From: Sphingomonas phyllosphaerae
Lineage (GTDB): Bacteria > Pseudomonadota > Alphaproteobacteria > Sphingomonadales > Sphingomonadaceae
Reading direction: 5' to 3'
Assembly: GCA_036946405.1 (NCBI GenBank)
Contig: JAQIJC010000001.1
Span: forward strand, 1,247,001-1,311,000
Length of the DNA stretch: 64,000 nt
Shown: piece by piece, positions 26,082 to 34,922 of the stretch
Position numbering within the stretch: the stretch's first letter is position 1
How the letters are laid out: each line of letters opens with the position of its first letter
Made by a program: the position numbers and the translations under genes
Notes under the pieces: model-generated
Database searches by the model: none
Told to the model about the DNA's origin: nothing
The model's input: only the letters and a program-made list of their open reading frames with translations

Positions 26082-27370
26082 TCGTCGTCCTCTTGGGGCT
26101 GGGCGGGCGCCGGCGGGCGATGGTCGACCGGCTTGGAGGGCTGCTGGCTCTCGAGCGTCGAGCCGGAGCCGACGCGGTACTCGTCGCCGCCGGGCCGCTT
26201 GTTGCGGTTCTCGAGGTTGCGGACCTCGTCCGGGTTGAGGATCCCCTTGTCGATCGCGATCGAATAGGCCTCGTACCGGCTCTTGATGTCGCCCTTCAGC
26301 AGCGCATCCGGGTTGGCCTCGAAGAAGTGCCCCGGCTCGGCGAACTGATGCGTCATGTGCGCCTGCGCGCGGCCGAAATGGCCGAGCATGGTGTAGAGGT
26401 AGAGCTCGAGGCTCTGCTGCTCGATGTTGGAGAAGGTCGCGCGCGCCAGCTCGAAGAGCACATGCGGCGGCACGCCGAACGCCCGCGCCACCTCGACAAC
26501 CGCGAAGCTGCGCGATTCGATGAACTGCGCCTCCTTGTTGTTGTGCGAGAGAAACTCGGCCTTCATCTCCTGGTCAAGGACCGCGGTCGCGCCGGCGTTG
26601 CGCGGGCCGGCGAAGCGCTGCTGCCAATCGGCGCGGATCTGCTTCTTCTCGTCGGCGCCGACCTTCGCCTTGGTGGTCAGCACGGTCGAGGGCTGGGCGT
26701 TGTTGTTCCAGAAGCGGGTCGCAAACTCGTTGGTCGACGCCGCGTTCTCGAAGGTGTTGGAGAGCAGCTTGAGCCGGTCGAGCCCGAGCAGGCCGTCACG
26801 GCTGAAGCCCGGCACGAACCACAAGTCGTTGCGCGTCAGCCGCTCGCGTGAGCCGTCGGGAAGGCTCGCGTCGTAGAAGACCTCGAGCCCGTCGGCCTTG
26901 TCCCAATGCTGGACCGGCTGGATCGCGTGCGGCAGCAGCCGCGACAGCGCCATCGGCCGGTAGAGCGGATCGCGGTGGATGTAGCTGCCGAAGCGCCCGC
27001 ACATCAGCAGGTCGCCCAGCATCAGCTCTTTCAGCAGGAACGCCGGCTGCACCGCGTTGGCGCTGGTCGAGAACAGCAGCGCCTGGGGCGCATCGTCGAC
27101 GCGCACCTTCCCCTGGTCGGTCAGCTTGTAATAGTGGAACGGCGTCATGGCGAAGAGGCCGCACAGGACCTCCAACGCGCGCAGCACCGCCGGCACGCTC
27201 AGCGCCTCGTGCTCGCCCATCGGCGCGCCGCGGCCGCCGGCGCCCAGCAGGTTAAGCACCGTCATGCCGCCGGTGTCGTCGAGGCCGTCGGCGCCGGCGA
27301 CGATCGCGTCGGAGCTGCTCGTATCGCGCCAGGCGCGAACAGCTGCTCGAGCACGGTCCATCATTCCCAT
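26078..27370 (-). CDS. Portal protein, HK97 family
   Basis: 430 residues from ATG 27370. It shows the family plan: an N-terminal helix, EALSVPAVLRALEVLCGLFA, then FVPGFSRDGLLGLDRLKLL and the crown/stem part with VARAFGVPPHVLFEL and FSNIEQQSLELYLYT. It forms the dodecameric DNA channel at one vertex and docks the terminase. The frame stays open far upstream, but that part is antisense of the terminase gene and is not used. Confidence 0.92.
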   Translation of the reverse strand: MGMMDRARAAVRAWRDTSSSDAIVAGADGLDDTGGMTVLNLLGAGGRGAPMGEHEALSVPAVLRALEVLCGLFAMTPFHYYKLTDQGKVRVDDAPQALLFSTSANAVQPAFLLKELMLGDLLMCGRFGSYIHRDPLYRPMALSRLLPHAIQPVQHWDKADGLEVFYDASLPDGSRERLTRNDLWFVPGFSRDGLLGLDRLKLLSNTFENAASTNEFATRFWNNNAQPSTVLTTKAKVGADEKKQIRADWQQRFAGPRNAGATAVLDQEMKAEFLSHNNKEAQFIESRSFAVVEVARAFGVPPHVLFELARATFSNIEQQSLELYLYTMLGHFGRAQAHMTHQFAEPGHFFEANPDALLKGDIKSRYEAYSIAIDKGILNPDEVRNLENRNKRPGGDEYRVGSGSTLESQQPSKPVDHRPPAPAQPQEDDE

Positions 27371-27372
27371 GC

Positions 27373-29073
27373 TCAGATCCCCGTATATTCGAAGCTGTCG
27401 GATTGCGGGTTGAGGGTCATCAGCACGACAGCGTTGAAGCCCGCGAGGAGCGGGTCGATCTTCGCCGTGCCGGAGACCTGCTTGGTGATGAGGATCGCGC
27501 TGCCGCGCGGCTCCACCTTCGCGTTGCCGACGCACCAATTCATCAGCCCCTGACCTGCGTGGAGCAGGGTGCCGTCCTTGAGCTTGCGCTCGGTGCCCTT
27601 GATCGCGCCGGTCAGGCGGAAGCCCTGCGGCACCGCGACCAGCTGCTCGGCCGTGAAGCCGCGCCCGATGACCTCGTCGACCAGCGCGGCGACGCCCTGC
27701 GGATCCAGCCCGATCGCCGCTTTCGACGGGAACAGCCCCGCATCGCGCACCCGCTCGAGCACGTCGGCAACCTCGATCAGATCCTGCGTCGGATCCTCGC
27801 AGCGGATCAGCGTCTTCTCGGCGACGAAGTCGTTGAGCCGGCTGACGATGTCCTTGCGCCGCTCGAACACGTCCAGGTGCGCCCAGGCATGATTCCACAT
27901 CAACCAGGTGCGCGGATCCGCGCGGAGGCGGCCGAGCAGCGCCAGGCCGAACAGATCGTCGAGCCCGCCGCCATCGATGCCGGCGACCGCGACTTCGACC
28001 AGCTCGAGGAACTGCTCGAGCGAGCCGTCCCAGATCTCCACCGCCGCTTTCGCCTGCGCCCAATAGGTCGCGCCGATCCAGGCATCGTGCCGCAGCCCGA
28101 CGCCGATCTCGACGTTGAGGTGCTTGGCGTAGAAGACCTGCTTGGTGCCGTCCTCGGCGTTGGCGACCTCGGCGAACTCGCTCTCGAGCCACTTCTGGCT
28201 GACCGATCGGCCGAGGTTCGGGTTGGTGATATAGAAGTTGGCCGGCACTAGGTGCTCGTCGGCTTCGAGCATCTCAGGCGGGAACTCGTAGAGGACCGGC
28301 AGGAACTGATCGTTGACGACGATGCCGTCGCGCACGTCGCGGGCGTAAGCGAGCTTCTCCTTGAAGACGCCGGCGGGCGGTTCGTCCGACTGCGTCGTCA
28401 GGTAGAGCGTGTATCCTTCCGGCCGCGAGACCTGGCCGCCGGTCGCTTCCCGGAGCATCGAGTCCGCGTTGGCCTTCTTGCCGAACAGCCACAGCTCGTC
28501 GACGAGCACCCGGCTGGCCTTCTTGCCCGAAACCGTCGCCGCGTCGGCCGCGACCACCTTCAGCGTCGCCTTCGTCTCGCGGTTCGTGATGAGCCGGTAG
28601 TGCTCCTGGATGTGGAGCAGGTCGCTCAGCTCCTCGTCGGCGCGGATCATATCGCAGGCCGGCTTGAAGCTGTTGCCGGCGACCTCGATCGTCGGCGCCA
28701 GGATCAGGTTCTCGTCCGACGGCCGCCATCCGCAGATCAGCTCGGTGAGCATGATGCCGGCGGCGATCGTCGACTTCGTGTTCTTCTTCGAAACGAGCAG
28801 CATGCCCTGGCGGATCATCTGCTCGCCAGTTTCGGCGTTGTACGCGCCGAAGATCGCGGCGGCGAAGTCGAGCAGCCAAGCGTCGGCCGATTCCCCGATC
28901 GTCCAGGTCTCGTCGGTCGCCGGGTTCACGCCCAGGTCGGCAATGCGTAGCGCGGTAAAGACCGCCATCTTCGCCTCGGCCGACGCCGGGAAGAGCGGCG
29001 AGAACGGGATCAGCGGCCGGCGATCGCGGATCCGATCCTTCCAATCGGGGCAGGCGGTCGACCAGGCGGCCAT
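27373..29073 (-). CDS. terL: Terminase large subunit
   Basis: 566 residues. The ATPase part has a Walker A-like LLVSKKNTKST (about residue 92-102) and a Walker B SRVLVDELWLF (about 185-195). The nuclease part begins with GIDGGGLDDLF (about 370) and has further acidic residues downstream, as in RuvC/RNase H-fold terminase nucleases. It cuts concatemeric DNA and pumps it into heads. It is intact by length. Confidence 0.95.
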   Translation of the reverse strand: MAAWSTACPDWKDRIRDRRPLIPFSPLFPASAEAKMAVFTALRIADLGVNPATDETWTIGESADAWLLDFAAAIFGAYNAETGEQMIRQGMLLVSKKNTKSTIAAGIMLTELICGWRPSDENLILAPTIEVAGNSFKPACDMIRADEELSDLLHIQEHYRLITNRETKATLKVVAADAATVSGKKASRVLVDELWLFGKKANADSMLREATGGQVSRPEGYTLYLTTQSDEPPAGVFKEKLAYARDVRDGIVVNDQFLPVLYEFPPEMLEADEHLVPANFYITNPNLGRSVSQKWLESEFAEVANAEDGTKQVFYAKHLNVEIGVGLRHDAWIGATYWAQAKAAVEIWDGSLEQFLELVEVAVAGIDGGGLDDLFGLALLGRLRADPRTWLMWNHAWAHLDVFERRKDIVSRLNDFVAEKTLIRCEDPTQDLIEVADVLERVRDAGLFPSKAAIGLDPQGVAALVDEVIGRGFTAEQLVAVPQGFRLTGAIKGTERKLKDGTLLHAGQGLMNWCVGNAKVEPRGSAILITKQVSGTAKIDPLLAGFNAVVLMTLNPQSDSFEYTGI

Positions 29074-29074
29074 G

Positions 29075-29644
29075 TCAGTTGATCGTCCTGGTCGGCGCGC
29101 CGATCGCGCCGAACTTGCGCCCGACGGCGGTCGCCCGCTCCTGCTGCTGCGCCTTCTTTCCCTTCGCCGGCGCGGCCGCCTCGTTGATCGTCTTGAGCGT
29201 CGTCGCGAGGTTCTTTGCGATCTGCGAGCGCGCGGGCAGCGAAACCGCCTTCATCATCGCCTCGCGGCGGCGATCGTCCTCGTCGTTCGCGGTCGCGACC
29301 TCGATCATCTCCTCGAGCTCGCCCTGATAGCTCGTCATCGCGTCGAGCTCGTCGAACATGCGGGCGACCAGCTGCCGGCCATGGTCGGCGATCGCACCGG
29401 CTTCGATTGGCTCGGCCGGCGCGCGCGGCTCGACCACCGTCGGCTCCGGCCGCGGTACCGGCAGCAAAGTGCGCACCGGTTTGCGGGTGCGAACCGGCCG
29501 GTCCCACCCCTCGGCCTTTGCTTTCTTCCGAATAGCTGCTTCGGAAATCTCGTGCCGATCAGCTATTTCGCGGATCGAGTCCTCGCTCGACAAGTATTCG
29601 CTTTGTATCCGCGACCATTCAGCAGCAGTTTTCCGGGAAGCCAT
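29075..29644 (-). CDS. terS: Terminase small subunit
   Basis: 189 residues. N-terminal helix-turn-helix (SIREIADRHEISEAAIRKKA, residues 23-42) recognises the packaging site; a helical oligomerisation region follows and the Lys-rich end contacts the large subunit. Its stop lies one base before the large-subunit start. Confidence 0.88.
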   Translation of the reverse strand: MASRKTAAEWSRIQSEYLSSEDSIREIADRHEISEAAIRKKAKAEGWDRPVRTRKPVRTLLPVPRPEPTVVEPRAPAEPIEAGAIADHGRQLVARMFDELDAMTSYQGELEEMIEVATANDEDDRRREAMMKAVSLPARSQIAKNLATTLKTINEAAAPAKGKKAQQQERATAVGRKFGAIGAPTRTIN

Positions 29645-29774
29645 TCAACAAGCTCCCCGACCCCAAAGTGCGCACTCTGAATGCGCCCACGAGGAAAAAT
29701 TCTCTGCGTGACTCGGAGACCGGTCCCGGGGGGCGGCGCCCCTAGAGATCGGACCCACCCCCCCGGGGTTGAGA
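29645..29774. other. Non-coding gap ahead of terS, candidate cos region
   Basis: 130 bases without a gene, with G/C runs (GGTCCCGGGGGGCGGCGCC at 29724 and a C-run with CCCCGGGG near 29761). Cos-type phages with an HNH gene beside the terminase carry their packaging site about here. This is by position only; no cohesive-end sequence can be read off. Confidence 0.3.
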
Positions 29775-29963
29775 TCAGGGGCGGAAGCGCCTCGACGGAT
29801 CCCGAAGGCTGCGCTGCAGCTCGCGGTCGTGCGTAGCGAACCGCTCGAGAGCGGCACGCCGGGCCTGCAGGGCAGCGAAGAGGGCGATCGGCAACGCGAC
29901 GAGCGACAGAGCGACGATGCCCACGATCAGCCAGCCGAGGATCGTCCAAGGATCGTGCGCCAT
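29775..29963 (-). CDS. Small single-span membrane protein
   Basis: 62 residues with one long hydrophobic segment (WLIVGIVALSLVALPIALFA) and a basic cytoplasmic tail. It sits between the 93-residue gene and the candidate cos region. The topology would fit a holin-like or accessory protein; unproven. Confidence 0.55.
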   Translation of the reverse strand: MAHDPWTILGWLIVGIVALSLVALPIALFAALQARRAALERFATHDRELQRSLRDPSRRFRP

Positions 29964-29965
29964 CG

Positions 29966-30247
29966 TCAGCCCAGCAGCTCCTCAAGGGGGACAGAGACGC
30001 CGACCCGCTTCACACGAACAGCGTGACCAGGCCGCGCGAAGGCGGTGCGACGGCCATGCTCAAAAGGCATCGAGAAGATATGAGCTGCCAGGTCGAGCGC
30101 ATTGCCCTTCACTCGCCAGATCGCACCGGCGTCGATCACGCTGATGGGCTCGCCGTCGCCGGCCAAGCCCAGCACAGAGGCAACGTGATCGGGATTGATG
30201 TAGAGCATGGTGCCGCTCTCGGTCTCAAGCTCGATGACGGTCTTCAT
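29966..30247 (-). CDS. Hypothetical 93-residue protein
   Basis: Starts MKTVIELETESGTMLYINPD, a mixed alpha/beta protein without a recognised family. It is tightly spaced between the HNH gene (2 nt) and the small membrane gene (2 nt), so it is a genuine operon member. Confidence 0.65.
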   Translation of the reverse strand: MKTVIELETESGTMLYINPDHVASVLGLAGDGEPISVIDAGAIWRVKGNALDLAAHIFSMPFEHGRRTAFARPGHAVRVKRVGVSVPLEELLG

Positions 30248-30249
30248 GC

Positions 30250-30606
30250 TCAGCTCCCTGCGCGCTCGACCCGCTGCTTATGCCGATCGTGGCACGGCTT
30301 GCAGAGCGTCTGAAGGTTGTCGAAGTCCCAGAACAGACCCTCGTCGCCGCGGTGCGGCTTGCGGTGGTCGGCCACTAGCAGCGACGTGTTGGCGGTGGTG
30401 AAGCCGCACCCGCGCCACTGGCAGGTGTATAGGTCCCGAGCGAACACGAGCAGGCGCAGGGCGCGCCAGCGTGCCGACTTGTACCAGGTACGCCATGGCG
30501 AGAAGAGCTGGCGCTCGGCGCTGGCGGTGCGCTCGACGGGTGGCAGGCTGCCGAGCGTTGGCTTGAGCTTCGAGAGGTTGCTGCCGATCGCCTTGAGCTT
30601 GCCCAC
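30250..30606 (-). CDS. HNH endonuclease beside terminase
   Basis: 118 residues. The zinc-finger HNH core is visible: CQWRGC, then VADHRKPHRGD (first catalytic His), then NLQTLCKPCHDRHKQ (Asn and final His). HNH enzymes next to terminase genes assist specific cleavage at cos in many siphophages. Its place three genes before terS supports that role. Confidence 0.88.
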   Translation of the reverse strand: MGKLKAIGSNLSKLKPTLGSLPPVERTASAERQLFSPWRTWYKSARWRALRLLVFARDLYTCQWRGCGFTTANTSLLVADHRKPHRGDEGLFWDFDNLQTLCKPCHDRHKQRVERAGS

Positions 30607-30610
30607 CTGA

Positions 30611-31162
30611 TCAGGCGGCCGCGGCGTTGCCGGCGGTGCCCTGCTGCTCGCCGGCTTCCAGCACGAACTCTTCGCCGGGGGTCGACGTATAGAAGCCCAT
30701 CGCGCGCAGGCGATCGCCGTTCTTCCCCTTGAGCGCGGCGCCCACCGCCGCCTTGTCGACAGCCTCGGTGACGCGGATGAAGTCCTTGCCCCAGCGATAC
30801 GCCTTGAGGGCCTTCACGGCTGCCTCGTCGTCGCCCGGGATCATGAGCTTGCTGCGCCCCGACTTGCTCCCGATGATGCAGCCGAGCAGCTCCATGGTCT
30901 TGCGCTTGCCCGGCAGCATGCCGAAGCCGGTGCGGCGCCACCACGGCTCGATCGAGGCGCGCAGGCGCTCACGCTCCTGCACCAGCGGGGCGACGATCGC
31001 GTCCGCGACGGCGTTGGTCTCGGCGATCTGCTTGTTGCGGGCCGTCTCGGCCGCAGCGATCTCGTAGCCGAGCTGGGCGAAGCGCTCGAGCAGCGGCGTC
31101 GCCTTCTCGAGCGTGGCGTTGTCGCGCAGCGCGAACCGGTTGGCGGCAGGTGCGCTGCTCAT
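30611..31162 (-). CDS. gam: Host-nuclease inhibitor Gam-like protein
   Basis: 183 residues. The N-terminal long helix (EIAAAETARNKQIAETNAVA) and the following GCIIGSKSGRSKLMIPGD, then KDFIRVTEAVDKAAV, match the order of elements in Mu-type Gam proteins, which bind double-stranded DNA ends and shield them from RecBCD-like nucleases. It overlaps the upstream small gene by four bases. It is the only recognisable DNA-metabolism protein of the early region. Confidence 0.72.
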   Translation of the reverse strand: MSSAPAANRFALRDNATLEKATPLLERFAQLGYEIAAAETARNKQIAETNAVADAIVAPLVQERERLRASIEPWWRRTGFGMLPGKRKTMELLGCIIGSKSGRSKLMIPGDDEAAVKALKAYRWGKDFIRVTEAVDKAAVGAALKGKNGDRLRAMGFYTSTPGEEFVLEAGEQQGTAGNAAAA

Positions 31163-31329
31163 GCGGCGGCGCTCTGGACGGTGGCGACGTAGGGCGTGGC
31201 AGCCAGGTCGGCCGCGGCCGGGTTGAGCGCGACCCAGCCCTTCAGCATGCCGATCGTCACGCCGACGAGCGCGTTGTCGGGGTGGCCGGCGGCGAGAATG
31301 TCGCGCAGGCGGGTCGGTTCGGTCTTCAT
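31159..31329 (-). CDS. 56-residue early protein
   Basis: Encodes MKTEPTRLRDILAAGHPDNA at its start and ends VQSAAA. Its start overlaps the stop of the 96-residue gene (TGATG) and its stop overlaps the Gam-like start (ATGA), so it is translationally coupled on both sides. No family recognised. Confidence 0.7.
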   Translation of the reverse strand: MKTEPTRLRDILAAGHPDNALVGVTIGMLKGWVALNPAAADLAATPYVATVQSAAA

Positions 31330-31619
31330 CAGAACATCGCTCCGGTTCCGTCGGGTGAGACGTAGAGCGGCGCCGCTTTGGGCGCCGGCGACCGCACGAC
31401 CGCGCGCAGATCCCGACAGAAATTCAGGACCAGCTCGTCGATATCGTCGACATCGGCTTGGGTTTTGGCCAACCGCGCCCGGTAGGCCAGCTCGTCGAAG
31501 CGCGGGGTAAGGCGTTCGAGCTGGTCTGCTACGTTCGGGCGCGGCTGGGTCGCCGCGTTGATGACGCGACGGTGCCGAAGTCCGCTCGCAGAGTGGTCGG
31601 GAGCCGGGGGAAGGGGCAT
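31329..31619 (-). CDS. 96-residue early protein
   Basis: Starts at ATG 31619 after GGAGGTGTCCAG. A Pro-rich N-terminus precedes a helical region (VADQLERLTPRFDELAYRAR and DDIDELVLNFCRDLRA). An alternative upstream start exists but lacks a ribosome site. Function unknown. Confidence 0.65.
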   Translation of the reverse strand: MPLPPAPDHSASGLRHRRVINAATQPRPNVADQLERLTPRFDELAYRARLAKTQADVDDIDELVLNFCRDLRAVVRSPAPKAAPLYVSPDGTGAMF

Positions 31620-31760
31620 CTGGACACCTCCACGCAAAAGCCCGCCGCTCCGGGGAGCAGACGGGCTCAAGGGCGCAACTATGGCGGGGTCGTTTGTGCC
31701 GGTCTCACGACCGTTTCGCACCGTGACCTTGGGGACACTGCCCACAAGGTCACCCCTACG

Positions 31761-32375
31761 TCAGCGGGCGCGGCCCCACTGATCGAGCGCGTCCACGAGG
31801 AGCGCGCGGGCGCGCCGATCGGACATGCGCCACCGCCGCGCCGCGGCGCTGAGCGTCATGTTGTCGACGATGATCGCGAGCATCATGGCGGCGAACGGAC
31901 CGACGCGCTCGCGCCATTCGGTGTAGCGCCGCTCGAGGATCACCGCGGCGAGCCGCTCGGCGGACGCGGCGTTCGCGCCGCCTCCGGAGCTGCGCGGCTC
32001 GAGCTTGGCCGTCCGCACCGCCACGTCGGCCGTGATGCGTTCGTGCGCTGCGACGATCAGCTCGGCCGCCGCCGCCTGGTGCGCATCGATCGCACCGGCG
32101 CGCTGAAGGCGCCCCAGCGATCCGTCCAGCTTGGCGATCGCCGCGGCATAGGCGTGCGTTTCGGGCGTGCCCTGCTTGTGCGACCATGCCTCGCGCAGCT
32201 GGACGCGCTCCTCGATGCCCGGAGCGAGCAGCACGACGGGTGCCTTCGTCTTCTTACGCTTGCTGGTGATCTTCCGGCGCGGGCGCGGCGCGCCGAGCAC
32301 GAGGTGAGTGATGCGCTGCTGTTCGCGCTCGGCGGCGCTAAAGGCGGGCAGCGCCGCCGTGTTCTGATTGGTCAT
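31761..32375 (-). CDS. Early protein with C-terminal helix-turn-helix
   Basis: 204 residues: a basic N-terminal region (RPRRKITSKRKKTKAP), an Ala-rich helical middle and a C-terminal HTH-like end (MTLSAAARRWRMSDRRARAL). It overlaps the preceding HTH gene by 38 nt and lies at the head of the leftward operon, so it may regulate early or late transcription. No family match by eye. Confidence 0.65.
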   Translation of the reverse strand: MTNQNTAALPAFSAAEREQQRITHLVLGAPRPRRKITSKRKKTKAPVVLLAPGIEERVQLREAWSHKQGTPETHAYAAAIAKLDGSLGRLQRAGAIDAHQAAAAELIVAAHERITADVAVRTAKLEPRSSGGGANAASAERLAAVILERRYTEWRERVGPFAAMMLAIIVDNMTLSAAARRWRMSDRRARALLVDALDQWGRAR

Positions 32376-32760
32376 GATGGTCCCCGGCTACGAGGCTAGG
32401 GATATGCTCCAGGATCGCGACCAGGGGCAGATGACCTTGAGTACACGGCCCGCCCGAAACGACGTCTGAGTCGACGACATACCCGTCGCGCCGCAGCTCA
32501 TCGAGCACCAGCTGACGGAAGAGGCCGGGGATGCTGATGCCGCGCTGTGCGCCGGGCACGCGCTCGATCATCTTGGCCGTGGCGAGCTGGTGGACCAGCG
32601 CCTTCGCCCGCGTCTTGCTTACGCCGAGCGCGATGCGCACGTCCTCCATCGAGGGGCTGTGTCCGTGCCGCACGATGTACGATCTGATGAAGTCGTAGGC
32701 CTCATCCCGCCGGCTCGCCGGGCGAGCGTTCTCAATTGTCAACGCTAACGGTACGCCCAT
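32338..32760 (-). CDS. LexA-type winged-helix regulator, first gene of the leftward operon
   Basis: 140 residues. Residues about 17-75 match the LexA DNA-binding domain plan: EAYDFIRSYIVRHGHSPSME then DVRIALGVSKTRAKALVHQL and a wing (IERVPGAQRGI). There is no LexA peptidase domain. Its start lies 49 bases from repeat copy C; on the minus strand that repeat contains TATAAT (within GGGTATAATCGG), a possible promoter element for this gene. Confidence 0.7.
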   Translation of the reverse strand: MGVPLALTIENARPASRRDEAYDFIRSYIVRHGHSPSMEDVRIALGVSKTRAKALVHQLATAKMIERVPGAQRGISIPGLFRQLVLDELRRDGYVVDSDVVSGGPCTQGHLPLVAILEHIPSLVAGDHHDQSEHGGAARL

Positions 32761-32808
32761 CGGCGGAACATAGCGGGATTTACGATGAAATGAAAGTGAC
32801 GCGGGGCG

Positions 32809-32896
32809 GACCGAGGCGGAGAGGCCCTCCGCCTCAATCGCCTTCTCTCCTCGGGCAAAACGACAATCGGTGCCGATTATACCCGTCTGATACCCG
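32809..32896 (+). repeat. Dispersed cargo repeat, copy C
   Basis: GACCGAGGCGGAG and CTCCGCCTC form a long hairpin. AATCGGTGCCGATT is a second palindrome. TACCCG occurs at 32880 and 32891 (11-bp period). It separates the leftward operon from the plus-strand membrane protein gene. Confidence 0.85.
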
Positions 32897-32955
32897 AGCG
32901 CGCTCGTCCGATCTCGGCCGCTGACGAACGTCGTTGGACTGTGTAATCTGGTCCT

Positions 32956-33501
32956 ATGAACGAGAGCCGCTACAAGGGCACAGGAACCCGCGGGGGTCGA
33001 TGGGGCTGCGGAATAGCCGCGCTTGTAGGCTGTCCAGTTTTCGCTGTCACTTTCTTAGCTGCCAGCTTGGGCGACTGCATGCCGGACGTAGATTGCCGTC
33101 CAAGCATTTGGCTCGCGGCCGTATTGCCCACACTCCTCGTAGCCACCCCTGTCGGGCTCGGCGCTCGCTGGCTGGTAAACCGCCGTGCGGCTCAAGACAG
33201 TTCGAACCAATCTTCTGCGGCAGCGAGCACTACGACTGCGGATAGGCATGCGCCGGCCTGGTTTAGCTACTCGCTTCAAACGTGCTTGGTAGCACTGGTG
33301 ACGATCGTCGGTGTACTCGCGACCGATGCGCTTGACTTCCGCTCGCCCGCCAACGCCGTCTGGATGATTGGCCTGCCTATTGCTGTTGGAATGCTCGCAA
33401 ACGTCGGATGGGCGCGGCGCTGCTTGATGGCCTTGGCACTGCTGACCGTGTCCATTTGTATGGGGATCTTCGTCGGGGTGAACTACACCAGCTACGGCTG
33501 A
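32956..33501 (+). CDS. Multi-span membrane protein (cargo)
   Basis: 181 residues with about five hydrophobic segments (around residues 18-38, 53-72, 104-122, 134-150 and 155-175) and a Ser/Ala/Thr-rich loop near 80-95. No family is recognised. It is bounded by repeat copies C and D and reads opposite to the phage late operon, like other lysogenic-conversion genes. Membrane cargo of this size can serve superinfection exclusion; here this is a guess. Confidence 0.65.
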   Translation: MNESRYKGTGTRGGRWGCGIAALVGCPVFAVTFLAASLGDCMPDVDCRPSIWLAAVLPTLLVATPVGLGARWLVNRRAAQDSSNQSSAAASTTTADRHAPAWFSYSLQTCLVALVTIVGVLATDALDFRSPANAVWMIGLPIAVGMLANVGWARRCLMALALLTVSICMGIFVGVNYTSYG

Positions 33502-33518
33502 GATCTAGATATCTCAGG

Positions 33519-33606
33519 TGCTGAGCCGGAGGAGCCCTCCGCCTCATTGCGTTCTTACCCTCTGGAACGAGGGTGAACGCTCCCGATTGTACCCTTGAAT
33601 TACCCG
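33519..33606 (+). repeat. Dispersed cargo repeat, copy D
   Basis: GAGCCGGAGG with CCTCCGCCTC (hairpin 1), a second hairpin with CCCTCTGGAACGAGGG, and TACCCT at 33590 and TACCCG at 33601 (11-bp period). Begins 18 bases after the membrane protein stop. Confidence 0.82.
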
Positions 33607-33677
33607 AGGGATGAAACCATCGATATCGTCTAATTATCGGGCTAGAACCCGGCTCTTCAGCGCAATAGGGGCGGCTC

Positions 33678-34352
33678 ATGTCGAGCATCCTGCCTACCCA
33701 GATTTCAGGTGATCAACCAAGCGACCGCTACTGCCGTGCCGCTTGGATCGCGGTATGCAGATCCCAAGCTGTGATCGAGTTCGATGTGTCGGGCACCATA
33801 ACGTGGGCCAACGAGCGCTTTCTTTCGTTGATGGGATATAGCCTTTCTCAGCTGATCGGCCGGCATCATCGCGTCCTGTGTGACGCGGAATACGCTCAGT
33901 CGCCCGAATACGCACGGTTTTGGGCGATGTTGGTAAGCGGAGGATTCGAGCAGGGCGAGTTCAGGCGTTGTCGAGCAGACGGATCTGAGATCTGGCTTCA
34001 AGCTAGCTATAATCCGATCTTCGACGACGATGGAACGGTGCGTCGTTTCCTCAAGATCGCCGTCGACATCACACGACAGATCGACCTCGAACGCGTGTTG
34101 CAAGCGAAGCAGGTGGACATGCAGGCTACGATGTCGGAGCTCGGCGAGATCGTGACCCAGATCACATCGATTGCAGATCAGACGCGTCTACTCGCGCTGA
34201 ACGCCGGCATCGAGGCCGCACGTGCAGGTGATGCGGGTAGGGGGTTCGCGGTGGTAGCCGCGGAGGTGAAAAAGCTATCCAGTGACACCAGGTCAGCGAC
34301 TGAGAAGGCAGAGTTGATGTTGGACCGCCACCGCCAAGACGGAGCGGGATAG
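33678..34352 (+). CDS. PAS domain plus short chemoreceptor signalling hairpin, cytosolic
   Basis: 224 residues. Residues about 25-140 are a PAS domain ([30 protein letters not shown], ending [13 protein letters not shown]). Residues about 160-215 hold the chemoreceptor tip ([20 protein letters not shown] then [15 protein letters not shown]). There is no membrane segment, HAMP domain or methylation region, so it resembles shortened BdlA-type sensors. Bounded by repeat copies D and E, it is cargo that could plug into host chemotaxis or dispersal signalling. It may be complete or a 3'-trimmed receptor. Confidence 0.8.
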   Translation: MSSILPTQISGDQPSDRYCRAAWIAVCRSQAVIEFDVSGTITWANERFLSLMGYSLSQLIGRHHRVLCDAEYAQSPEYARFWAMLVSGGFEQGEFRRCRADGSEIWLQASYNPIFDDDGTVRRFLKIAVDITRQIDLERVLQAKQVDMQATMSELGEIVTQITSIADQTRLLALNAGIEAARAGDAGRGFAVVAAEVKKLSSDTRSATEKAELMLDRHRQDGAG

Positions 34353-34384
34353 CCTCGACGACCAATCATTGATCGATAATTGCG

Positions 34385-34473
34385 GTGAGGGTGGCGGAGG
34401 AACCCTCAACCGCAGTGTCAATCTTCTCTCCGGGAGTGGCTGATCGGAGGTGGAAGTACCGGTCGAATACCCG
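34385..34473 (+). repeat. Dispersed cargo repeat, copy E (most diverged)
   Basis: GTGGCGGAGGAACCCTCAACCGC keeps the hairpin-1 idea with mismatches; TACCGG at 34457 and TACCCG at 34468 keep the 11-bp period. The IS copy is inserted 21 bases further on. Confidence 0.65.
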
Positions 34474-34554
34474 CCCCCTTTTAGCTAGCGGCTAGGGTCA
34501 GGACCCATTGATGTGAGCGTCGCGATCTGATTCAGGCTCCGCGAGGAGACCGGG

Positions 34555-34902
34555 ATGAGCGACCTTTTTTGGCTGACGGACGAGCAGATTGAGCGGCTGC
34601 GGCCGTTTTTTCCCAAGAGCCACGGTAGGCCTCGGGTGGATGACCGGCGGGTGTTGAGCGGCATCGTCTTCGTCAACCGCAATGGGCTGCGCTGGCGAGA
34701 TGCGCCCAGCGCCTATGGTCCTCACAAGACGCTGTACAATCGATGGAAGCGCTGGGGCGAGCGAGGCGTGTTCACGCGCATGATGGAGGGGCTGGCTGCG
34801 GGCGATGCAGAGCCGAAGACCGTTATGATAGACGCGACATACCTGAAGGCGCACCGCACGGCATCGAGCCTGCGGGTTAAAAGGGGGATCTCGGCCGCCT
34901 GA
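34555..34902 (+). CDS. IS5-family transposase, frame A
   Basis: 115 residues: N-terminal helix-turn-helix region (MSDLFWLTDEQIERLRPFFP) and the first catalytic Asp in VMIDATYLKAHR. The frame ends soon after an A4G5 run (34877-34885); a -1 slip there joins it to frame B, giving a full-length transposase. Confidence 0.9.
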   Translation: MSDLFWLTDEQIERLRPFFPKSHGRPRVDDRRVLSGIVFVNRNGLRWRDAPSAYGPHKTLYNRWKRWGERGVFTRMMEGLAAGDAEPKTVMIDATYLKAHRTASSLRVKRGISAA

Positions 34903-34922
34903 TCGGACGCACGAAAGGCGGC

